Below are positions 55,890-64,000 of a stretch of DNA of 64,000 nucleotides, piece by piece (position 1 is the stretch's first letter; every line of letters begins with the position of its first letter). Origin of the DNA: Schistocerca nitens (lineage: Eukaryota > Arthropoda > Insecta > Orthoptera > Acrididae). The notes under the pieces were generated by a model, which was given only the letters and a program-made list of their open reading frames with translations, was not told the DNA's origin and did not search any database. Both the position numbers and the translations under genes were made by a program. The DNA lies in the NCBI RefSeq assembly GCF_023898315.1, contig NC_064614.1, positions 1,051,466,432 to 1,051,530,431 on the forward strand, in the 5' to 3' direction.

Positions 55890-57311
55890 CACTCCTGGAA
55901 ATTGAAATAAGAACACCGTGAATTCATTGTCCCAGGAAGGGGAAACTTGATTGACACATTCCTGGGGTCAGATACATCACATGATCACACTGACAGAACC
56001 ACAGGCACATAGACACAGGCAACAGAGCATGCACAATGTCGGCACTAGTACAGTGTATATCCACCTTTCGCAGCAATGCAGGCTGCTATTCTCCCATGGA
56101 GACGATCGTAGAGATGCTGGATGTAGTCCTGTGGAACGGCTTGCCATGCCATCTCCACCTGGCGCCTCAGCTGGACCAGCGTTCGTGCCGGACGTGCAGA
56201 CCGCGTGAGACGACGCTTCATCCAGTCCCAAACATGCTCAATGGGGGACAGATCCGGTGATCTTGCTGGCCAGGGTAGTTGACTTACACCTTCTAGAGCA
56301 CGTTGGGTGGCACGGGATACATGCGGACGTGCATTGTCCTGTTGGAACAGCAAGTTCCCTTGCCGGTCTAGGAATGGTAGAACGATGGGTTCGATGACGG
56401 TTTGGATGTACCGTGCACTATTCAGTGTCCCCTCGACGATCACCAGTGGTGTACGGCCAGTGTAGGAGATCGCTCCCCACACCATGATGCCGGGTGTTGG
56501 CCCTGTGTGCCTCGGTCGTATGCAGTCCTGATTGTGGCGCTCACCTGCACGGCGCCAAACACGCATACGACCATCATTGGCACCAAGGCAGAAGCGACTC
56601 TCATCGCTGAAGACGACACGTCTCCATTCGTCCCTCCATTCACGCCTGTCGCGACGCCACTGGAGGCGGGCTGCATGATGTTGGGGCGTGAGCGGAAGAC
56701 GGCCTAACGGTGTGCGGGACCGTAGCCCAGCTTCATGGAGACGGTTGCGAATGGTCCTCGCCGATACCCTAGGAGCAACAGTGTCCCTAATTTGCTGGGA
56801 AGTGGCGGTGCGGTCCCCTACGGCACTGCGTAGGATCCTACGGTCTTGGCGTGCATCCGTGCGTCGCTTCGGTCCGGTCCCAGGTCGACGGGCACGTGCA
56901 CCTTCCGCCGACCACTGGCGAGAACATCGATGTACTGTGGAGACCTCACGCCCCACGTGTTGAGCAATTCGGCGGTACGTCCACCCGGCCTCCCAAATGC
57001 CCACTATACGCCCTCGCTCAAAGTCCGTCAACTGCACATACGGTTCACGTCCACGCTGTCGCGGCATGCTACCAGTGTTAAAGACTGCGATGGAGCTCCG
57101 TATGCCACGGCAAACTGGCTGACACTGACGGCGGCGGTGCACAAATGCTGCGCAGCTAGCGCCATTCGACGGCCAACACCGCGGTTACTGGTGTGTCCGC
57201 TGTGCCGTGCGTGTGATCATTGCTTGTACGGCCCTCTCGCAGTGTCCAGAGCAAGTATGGTGGGTCTGACACACCGGTGTCAATGTGTTCTTTTTTCCAT
57301 TTCCAGGAGTG
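55890..57311 (-). mobile_element. Tc1-like transposon with intact transposase
   Basis: 1422 bp bounded by TA (55888-55889 and 57312-57313). Terminal repeats start CACTCCTGGAAAT on both ends and match at 28 of the first 32 positions. One uninterrupted transposase gene lies on the minus strand. Inserted within an older Tc1 copy. Confidence 0.94.
56045..57067 (-). CDS. Tc1-like transposase (340 aa)
   Basis: Cuts and pastes the element by recognising its terminal repeats. From Met at 57067 (MPRQRGREPYVQL): an N-terminal paired-like DNA-binding domain (LTDFERGRIVGIWEAGWTYR and a second helix set ending in RTIRNRLHEAGL), a basic hook, then the DDE catalytic domain. First Asp in VVFSDESRFCLG (about residue 155), second in LLFQQDNARPHVS (about 243), third acidic residue in SPDLSPIEHVWDW (about 276). 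I count 32 residues between the last two, slightly fewer than the 34 usual for Tc1. The frame extends 25 codons upstream to 57142, but MPRQRG is the family-typical start. Length 340 is normal. No stop or frameshift, so the enzyme may be active. The gene ends in CIAAKGGYTLY. Confidence 0.92.
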   Translation of the reverse strand: MPRQRGREPYVQLTDFERGRIVGIWEAGWTYRRIAQHVGREVSTVHRCSRQWSAEGARARRPGTGPKRRTDARQDRRILRSAVGDRTATSQQIRDTVAPRVSARTIRNRLHEAGLRSRTPLGRLPLTPQHHAARLQWRRDRREWRDEWRRVVFSDESRFCLGANDGRMRVWRRAGERHNQDCIRPRHTGPTPGIMVWGAISYTGRTPLVIVEGTLNSARYIQTVIEPIVLPFLDRQGNLLFQQDNARPHVSRATQRALEGVSQLPWPARSPDLSPIEHVWDWMKRRLTRSARPARTLVQLRRQVEMAWQAVPQDYIQHLYDRLHGRIAACIAAKGGYTLY

Positions 57312-58084
57312 TAGTTGCAGGTTTAGGTAGCAGTGATGGAGGTGGATACCGACCACAGATCCTTCTCTCCGAAGTAGACACCAAAGCTCAATAATATTGA
57401 GATCTGGTAACTGTTGTGGCCACGGGAGACGCGACAATTCGTCCTCGTGCTCATAAAACCCTTCCTGGACGATTTGAGCTGTGCTAAGGGTGGCTCCGTC
57501 GTCTTGGAACACAGCACAACTATTGGGGAACAAACATTGTACCCTGGGACGGACCTTACAAGTCATAATGGTCGCATAATTCTTCGCATAGTACCCACGG
57601 AAAACACGTAATACGATATGGGTGTCAAAATCAGGATCGACCACCCGCCTTTTTTCCCTCTTTGCACGTAAACTCCGGAAGAAGTTGTAAACAGTGTGAA
57701 ACGAGGCTCATCTGAACTAATGACATTGTTCAATTATTCCACAGACCAATTTTTAGGACTTCAGCAACACGTATTCTCATCATGGACATTTGCGTCTCTC
57801 ATGTGTGGTTTTGAAATTGCAGTTCGCACTGTAGTTCCCTGCTTCTGGAGCTCCGTTCATGTTGTTTTGACGCTGGCAGTGTTCATGAGTGCAGCAATGA
57901 CTTTTTCAGCTGTCCTCTTTAGTGACTGCCTGTGGTGATGACTCAACTCACACTTTCGCCTACATTGTCACTTAGCGCATGCTTTTTTCCCATTTCCCAA
58001 CTACGCGGTGGATTGGCTACGGAAGCACACGCCATAAGAGCACCAACACTTTTCTAAAGTTCGACAGTAGTTGCGGAATTCAAT

Positions 58085-58275
58085 ATTCCGAGATCCACAG
58101 CGTCAAGAGTGTACCGAGAGTGCCAAATTTCAGTCCCGACATCAGTTAGTAAGAGCTGATGGCAGGATTCGAATCTGGCGCAGACCCCACACAGCCATGG
58201 ATACTGGTTATCAAGAAGATACTGTGCAAGCTGGTAGTGATTCCATAATGGTGTGCGATGTGTGTATATCAGGCT
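58085..58275 (+). pseudogene. Tc1-like transposase internal fragment
   Basis: The plus strand reads ADGRIRIWRRPHTAMDTGYQ, EDTVQAGSDSIMVCDVC, matching the region of Tc1 transposases between the first and second catalytic Asp (WRR..., QAGGGSVMVWG). Isolated fragment. Confidence 0.7.
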
Positions 58276-59229
58276 CTTCCAGACTTTGCCCCTGGAGCGC
58301 TAGCTGCCGCGATCGCCCGAGGCCAGCGAGTGTCCACCCGTCGCGCCTCGCCAAGCCGCTGTCAGCGCGCTTCGTACGGAAGACAGACCGCCGCGCCAGC
58401 AGCGGTCAGAAGCATTGATACGACACAAAGACGTTAGTCAACAGACATAAGACTACAGTGAATCGACATAAATGGTCAACAGCAGCAGACAAAAAGCGGA
58501 GGAGCAGCACGTCCGCACTATTTGAACCCGAGTAGGAAATAAAGTTTTTATTTTATATTTTACTTTTTTGTACTGCTGTCGAAAATCACGCCAAACGTTT
58601 AGTATGTCATCGGAACCTCAAGTACTAAAAAAAATACTCGACTGAACGGCACTTTAGTACCTGTTGCACAGATCAGTTCGAGAATTTGTCGTAAGGAAAG
58701 GAACGCCAGTCAAAGTACTAAAAGAAAATATCAAGCCGCATTATAGTGAAGTAAGTGTTTCCTATCGTATGACTTTTTATTATTTATAAAGATGATAAAT
58801 AAAACTATATTTTGTAATCTGAAATGTCATTTACCAATGTGCCAGTTGTCCAACATCAGATTGTCAGCAACAAGGAACATTTGTTTTCGGTTAATTTTTA
58901 TATTTCGTTTGCATTAATTCACGTCGCACGGACATAAGAAAAAGTTTCACGTGCGTTACTTTTTGCCACTTTTTGAAAAGCAGTCACAAATGCTCTGTCG
59001 GAGAGCAAAGTGTCATTACGAGTCATTCTTTGTTTTTGTGTATTTGTGTTTTGATGTATGGGAAGACATATGTTGTAGTTTGATCTATGTTTGTAGTTAA
59101 TTAAAACGCAAGTATTCCAATAGATGAAAATTTAATTTGCTTGTTGTTAGTATTTTATTTGGCTTTCAGTGAATGAAACCATTAGTTGTTAAAATGATTA
59201 AAGTGTTTTAAAAACAGGTTTCTCCAATT
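58276..59229. other. Intergenic, nothing recognised
   Basis: A GC-rich patch at 58290-58420 followed by AT-rich DNA with an AATAAA at 58539. May include the 5' part of the hAT relic downstream. Confidence 0.3.
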
Positions 59230-60388
59230 TAATTGTAAGAGCTTTTTTTTCTTTATTGCCATGGTAGGAGAAGGAAACAAGTGGGAAAGGTTTGCATTCA
59301 AGCTACAAATGCTCACTGAGAACTGTGAAAGAAGGGATATCGTTTGCGGCTGGGAATTGCATCAAGGATTGCCTGGTCAACTCGGTGGCTTGTATTTGGC
59401 CAGCAGATGTCACGGAAAAACTTGAAAAAAAATAGCTCTTTCACCTCAAACTGTTGCTCGCCCAGTCGAAGCTATGGCCCCAGATGTGGAGCAGCAATTA
59501 ACGGAGAGAGCGGAAAACTTATTTTCTGTCGCTCTTGAAGAGTACACGGACGTTGTGGGCAAAACTTAGTTCGTCATATTCATTACGAGTGCCGACGACA
59601 ACCTGCGTGTCACCGAAGAATTTCTCGACCTTATACCATTGAAAGAGGCAACCATGGATTTGGATATTTTTGTAGCCGTGGAAAACGTGTCCGAGTCAGT
59701 AGGTTTGAAATGGGAACGCATGACCAGTGTAACAATGGATGGGGCTACGAGGGTTACGCACTGGATTCCTGGTTACGTCAGGTCAAAAATGGCTGAAGTC
59801 AACTGTTCCCTATTCGCGTAGTCCATTGTCTGATACACCAGGAGGCCCTTAGTGCGAAGATTGTCAACATAAGAAATGTTATGGACACAGTTGTTCAAAC
59901 GGTTAATTATGTTCCCTCGCATGGACCCACACATCGCCAGTTGAAAGTATTTCTGGCAGATATCGAAGTGGAGTATCCGGAGATCCCCTACTACATTTTA
60001 CTCCAAAAAAAATGTTCAAATGTGTGTGAAATCTTATGGGACCTAACTACTAAGGTCATCAGTCCCTAAGCTTACACTCTACTTAACCTAAATTATCCTA
60101 AGGACAAACACACACACTCATGCCCGAGGGAGGACTCGAACCTCCGACGGGCCCAGCCGCACAGTCCATGACTGCAGCGCCTTAGACCCATTTCACTCCA
60201 AGGTGAAAATCACTCTGTCGTTGATTCAGTGCAGACGATTCAACCATTCAAAAAAAAAAAAAAAAAACATATTTTGTGGAGAAAGGAGTTGCACGATGAG
60301 AATTGTGGACGCTCCCCTACATCCCTACATTATACAGCGTTAAAGAAGGTGTGGATTTTTCAGATTACGTTCGAATCATTTGCAAATT
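59230..60388 (+). mobile_element. hAT-type transposase relic, N-terminal and middle part
   Basis: Fragments in order: LTENCERRDIVCGWELHQGL (about 59310), ENLFSVALEEYTDVVGKT (59515), VTEEFLDLIPLKEATMDLDI (59610-59670), MTSVTMDGATRVTHWIPGYV (59720-59780), SHGPTHRQLKVFLADIEVEY (59918-59978). These match the RNase H-like fold of hAT transposases of the GTF2IRD2/ZBED-like group (ALDESTDV, TTDGAPAM blocks). A SINE (60007-60188) and then a LINE (60389-63653) interrupt it. Stops present. Confidence 0.7.
60007..60188 (-). mobile_element. tRNA-derived SINE, family C
   Basis: Minus-strand copy with B box reading GGTTCGAGTCCTCCC, CATGAGTGTGTGTGTTTGTC and an AAATCTTATGGGAC-type tail. The target duplication CATTTTACTCCAA / CATTTCACTCCAA (59994-60006 and 60189-60201) has one mismatch. 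Confidence 0.9.
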
Positions 60389-60878
60389 CCCCCATGAACC
60401 ATGGACCTTGCCGTTGATGGGGAGGCTTGCGTGCCTCAGCGATACAGTCGTACCGTAGGTGCAACCACAACGGAGGGGTATCTGTTGAGAGCCCAGACAA
60501 ACGTGTGGTTCCTGAAGAGGGGCAGCAGCCTTTTCAGTAGTTGCAAGGGCAACAGTCTCGATGATTAACTGATCTGGCCTTGTAACAATAACCAAAATGG
60601 CCTTGCTGTGCTGGTACTGCGAACGGCTGAAAGCAAGGGGAAACTACAGCCGTAACTTTTCCCGAGGGCATGCAGCTTTACTGAATGGTTAAATGATGAT
60701 GGCGTCCTCTTGGGTAAAATATTCCGGAGGTAAAATAGTCCCCCATTCGGATCTGCGGGCGGGGACTACTAAATAGGATGTCGTTATCAGGAGAAAGAAA
60801 ACTGGCGTTCTACGGATCGGAGCGTGGAATGTCAGATCCCTTAATCGGGCAGGTAGGTTAGGAAATTTAAAAAGGGAA

Positions 60879-61595
60879 ATGGATAGGTTAAAGTTAGATA
60901 TAGTGGGAATTAGTGAAGTTCGGTGGCAGGAGGAACAAGACTTCTGGTCAGGTGACTACAGGGTTATAAACACAAAATCAAATAGGGGTAATGCAGGAGT
61001 AGGTTTAATAATGAATAGGAAAATAGGGATGCGGGTAAGCTACTACAAACAGCATAGTGAACGCATTATTGTGGCCAAGATAGATACGAAGCCCACACCT
61101 ACTACAGTAGTACAAGTTTATATGCCAACTAGCTCTGCAGATGACGAAGAAATTGAAGAAATGTATGATGAAATAAAAGAAATTATTCAGATAGTGAAGG
61201 GAGACGAAAATTTAATAGTCATGGGTGACTGGAATTCGAGTGTAGGAAAAGGGAGAGAAGGAAACGTAGTAGGTGAATATGGATTGGGGCTAAGAAATGA
61301 AAGAGGAAGTCGCCTGGTAGAATTTTGCACAGAGCACAACATAATCATAGCTAATACTTGGTTCAAGAATCATGAAAGAATGTTGTATACATGGAAGAAC
61401 CCTGGAGGTACTAAAAGGTATCAGATAGATTATATAATGGTAAGACTGAGATTTAGGAACCAGGTTTTAAATTGTAACACATTTCCAGGGGCAGATGTGG
61501 ACTCTGACCACAATCTATTGGTTATGACCTGTAGATTAAAACTGAAGAAACTGCAAAAAGGTGGGAATATAAGGAATGGGACCTGGATAAACTGA
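60879..61595 (+). pseudogene. LINE family-R endonuclease portion
   Basis: APE-type endonuclease with SEVRWQEEQDFWSGDYRV, YMPTSSADDEEIEEMYDEI, VMGDWNSSVGKGREGN, KRYQIDYIMVRLRFRN and ADVDSDHNLLVM, so all catalytic blocks are present. The frame probably opens upstream of 60879 (GAWNVRSLNRAGR-like text from 60830). It ends prematurely at 61595 because of a frameshift near 61575; the correct reading resumes in the next frame at about 61580-61837. Confidence 0.85.
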
Positions 61596-61879
61596 CTAAA
61601 CTAGAAGTTGTAGAGAGTTTCAGGGAGGGCATAAGGGAACAAATGACAGTAATGGGGGAAAGAAATGCAGTAGAAGAAGAATGGGTAGCTTTGAGGGATG
61701 AAATAGTGAAGGCAGCAGAGGATCATGTAGGTAAAAAGACGAGGGCTAGTAGAAATCCTTGGGTAACAGAAGAAATATTGAATTTAATTGATGAAAGGAG
61801 AAAATATAAAAATGCAGTAAATGAAGCAGGCAAATAGGAATACAAACGTCTCTAAAATGGGATTGACAGGAAGTGCAAA

Positions 61880-63127
61880 ATGGCTACGCAGGGATGGCTA
61901 GAGGACAAATTTAAGGATGTAGAGGCTTATCTCACTAGGGGTAAGATAGATACTGCCTACAGGAAAATTAAAGAGACCTTTGGAGAAAAGAGAAACACTC
62001 GTATGAATATCAAGAGCTCAGATGGAAACCCAATTCTAAGCAAAGAAGGGAAAGCAGAAATGTGGAAGGAGTATATAGAGGGTCTATACAAGGGCGATGT
62101 ACTTGAGGACAATATTTTGGAAATGGAAGAGGATGTAGATGAAGATGAAATGGGAGATATGATACTGCGTGTAGAGTTCGATAGAGCACTGAAAGACCTG
62201 AGTCGAAACAAAGCCCTGGGAATAGACAACATTCCATTAGAACTACTGACGGCCTTGGGAGAGCCAGTCCTGACAAAACTCTACTATCTGGTGAGTAAGA
62301 TGTATGAGACAATCGAAATACCCTCAGACTTCAACAAGAATATAATTCCAATCCCAAAGAAAGTAGGTGTTGACAGATATGAAAATTACCGAACTATCAG
62401 TTTAATAAGTCACGGCTGCAAAGTACTAACGCGAATTCTTTACAGACGAATGGAAAAACTAGTAGAAGTCGACCTCGGGGAAGATCAGTTTGGATTCCGT
62501 AGAAATATCGGAACACGTGAGGCAATACTGACCCTACGACTTATCTTAGAAGCTAGATTAAGGAAAGGCAAACCTACGTTTATAGCATTTGTAGACTTAG
62601 AGAAAGCTTTTGACAATGTTGACTGGAATACTCTCTTTCAAATTCTGAAGGTGGCAGGGGTAAAATACAGGGAGCGAAAAGCTATTAACAATTTGTACAG
62701 AAACCAGGTGGCAGTTATAAGAGTCGAGGGACATGAAAGGGAAGCAGTGATTGGGAAGGGAGTGAGACAGGGTTGTAGCCTCTCGCAGATGTTATTCAAT
62801 CTGTATGTTGAGCAATCAGTGAAGGAAACAAAAGAAAAATTCGGAGTAGGTATTAAAATCCATGGAGAAGAAATAAAAACTTTGAGGTTCGCCGATGACA
62901 TTGTAATTCTGTCAGAGACAGCAAAGGACTTAGAAGAGCAGTTGAACGGAATGGACAGTGTCTTGAAAGGAGGATATAAGATGAACATCAACAAAAGCAA
63001 AACGAGGATAATGGAATGTAGTCGAAATAAGTCGGGTGATGCTGAGGGAATTAGATTAGGAAATGAGACACTTAAAGTAGTAAACGAGTTTTGCTATGTG
63101 GGGAGCAAAATAACTGACGATGGTTGA
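61880..63127 (+). pseudogene. LINE family-R reverse transcriptase portion (415 codons)
   Basis: Contains NKALGIDNIPLELL, YENYRTISLISHGCKV, EDQFGFRRNIGTREAIL, AFVDLEKAFDNVDW, KGVRQGCSLSQMLFNL, LRFADDIVILSETAKDL and YVGSKITDDG, then a TGA at 63125 where relatives read Arg. All RT catalytic blocks are intact. The frame is separated from the endonuclease by stops near 61835 and 61855, so a full polyprotein cannot be made. Confidence 0.88.
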
Positions 63128-63209
63128 AGTAAAGAGGATATAAAATGTAGACTGGCAATGGCAAGGAAAGCGTTTCTGAAGAAGAGAAATTTGTTAACAT
63201 CGAGTATAG

Positions 63210-63524
63210 ATGTCATTTCTGAAAGTAATTGTACGGAGTGTAGCCATGTATGGAAGTGAAACATGGACGATAAATAGTTTGGACAAGAAGAAAATAGAAG
63301 CTTTCGAAATGTGGTGCTACAGAAGAATGCTGAAGATTAGATGGGTAGATCACATAACTAAGGAGGAAGTATTGAATAGGATTGGGGAGAAAAGTTTGTG
63401 GCACAACTTGACCAGAAGAAGGGATCGGTTGGTAGGACATGTTCTGAGGCATCAAGGGATCACCAATGTAGTATTGGAGGGCAGCGTGGAGGGTAAAAAT
63501 CGTAGAGGGAGACCAAGAGATTAA
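63210..63524 (+). pseudogene. LINE family-R C-terminal segment
   Basis: Reads VRSVAMYGSETWTINSLDKK, EAFEMWCYRRMLKIRWVDHI, RRRDRLVGHVLRHQ, KNRRGRPRD, the usual C-terminus of the protein, in a frame shifted relative to the RT portion. Ends at a TAA at 63522. Confidence 0.85.
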
Positions 63525-63653
63525 TACACTAAGCAGATTCAGAAGGATGTAGGTTGCAGTAGGTACTGGGAGATGAAGAAGCATGCACAAGATAGAGTAG
63601 CATGGACAGCTGCATCAAACCAGTCTCAGGACTGAAGACCACAACAAGAACAA

Positions 63654-64000
63654 CATTTGCAAATTACAAGAAGAGATTGAAAACAGGTTTTTGGAGACAA
63701 GTGAGCTTCAACCAGTCTCAGATGTATTTGTTCTCCCGTTTCCCCTTCGGGCAGAGGACAGAGGACGTGTTACAACTATTTCAACTATAGCTGATTGACC
63801 TGCAGTGCGATATCCGCCTGAAGGACCGCTTTCTTATGTGTAAAACTTCGGTTTGTCTTTTACAGCTGCTTTCGATGAGAGAATTATCCTCTTTTGCATC
63901 AACACGCCGTTAAGGTCGCTCAATGTTTGATTCCACGTATATTTGTGAGCCTTTATTTCCCTTTTAAAACTTGGTAAGAAACTAAAACTAAGAACTGTTC
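63654..64000 (+). mobile_element. hAT-type transposase relic, C-terminal part
   Basis: Continues the hAT relic after the LINE. When the duplicated target is counted once, the frame reads FSDYVRIICKLQEEIENRFL across the junction. Downstream LIDLQCDIRLKDRFL (63786) and FDSTYICEPLFPF (63930) match the hAT dimerisation region. Frameshifts present; continues beyond the window. Confidence 0.68.

Larger units (their letters stand above)
55720..57990 (-). mobile_element. Older Tc1-like element interrupted by a second Tc1
   Basis: The left part (55765-55889) and right part (57314-57960) read as one minus-strand Tc1 transposase once the insert at 55890-57311 is left out. The right part encodes VFQDDGATLSTAQIVQEGFY and LSRLPWPQQLPDLNIIELWC (57520-57380), holding the second Asp and third acidic blocks. 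Frameshifts make it inactive. Outer ends were not defined exactly. Confidence 0.78.
60389..63653 (+). mobile_element. Full-length LINE family R
   Basis: The 12-bp target duplication CATTTGCAAATT lies at 60377-60388 and 63654-63665. The 5' UTR starts CCATGAACCATGGACCTTGC, the coding region covers endonuclease and RT, and the 3' end is CAGTCTCAGGACTGAAGACC then (ACAACA)-type tail. About 3.27 kb. The clade (RTE-like) is inferred from the QIDYIMV endonuclease motif and the small single-ORF layout. Lesions are few: a frameshift near 61575, stops near 61835 and 61855, TGA at 63125, and a frameshift near 63210. Confidence 0.93.

Noticed and set aside
1..64000. CRISPR arrays, operons, prophage or plasmid features
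   Set aside because: No regularly spaced short repeats and no bacterial gene organisation; intron-bearing host exons and eukaryotic retroelements dominate.

Overview
The window looks like nuclear DNA of a large, repeat-filled insect genome, most likely a grasshopper or locust close to Schistocerca. That placement rests on my recognising several abundant repeat families (tRNA-headed SINEs ending in a GCTCTGAGCAC..ATGG-type tail, a (GTAGAT)n-tailed CR1-like LINE, several Tc1-like elements), not on a database search. There is no sign of operons, bacterial genes, CRISPR arrays or organelle DNA.

Only one host gene is convincingly visible. Three exons lie on the minus strand at 53140-52657, 24729-24592 and 24413-24236. 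They have good splice sites and matching codon phase. They encode a basic, Ser/Gln/Pro-rich protein segment that I do not recognise. The intron between the first two is about 27.9 kb and holds most of the mobile DNA in the window.

Layout. 1-8.9 kb: a decayed I-clade-type LINE (+) split by a CR1-like LINE (-) at about 3.85-8.16 kb with two long open frames, including an ORF1 with SGNH/esterase motifs. 9-18 kb: mariner and Tc1 remnants, a decayed endonuclease/RT LINE, a 680-bp non-autonomous repeat and six SINEs. 18-24 kb: tRNA-core repeats, an LTR-retrotransposon gag remnant and a SINE inside an inverted-repeat element. 24.2-24.7 kb: two exons. 25-34 kb: SINEs, Tc1 remnants, a rearranged Penelope-like element and an 83-bp internally deleted SINE. 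34.7-41 kb: a LINE relic, an IS630-type transposon with 58-bp perfect terminal repeats, a 5S rRNA-headed SINE and a Tc1 MITE. 41-48.7 kb: LINE relics, a 163-bp tandem duplication and a Tc1 element. 50.9-52.3 kb: two fold-back elements. 52.6-53.1 kb: the first exon. 53.3-58.3 kb: a truncated CR1, a repeat with GCCTTCAGCCG motifs, and a Tc1 element with an intact transposase inserted inside an older Tc1. 59.2-64 kb: a hAT transposase relic interrupted by a SINE and by a full-length LINE with 12-bp target duplications.

The elements work as layers: autonomous LINEs supply endonuclease and reverse transcriptase, SINEs parasitise such machinery, and DNA transposons insert at TA sites, often into older copies. 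Target-site duplications let the insertion order be read for more than ten events. I found no clearly new biological system. The most worthwhile items are the split host gene, the possibly competent CR1 and Tc1 copies, the 5S-headed SINE, and the SINE families that share a tail but carry different tRNA heads.
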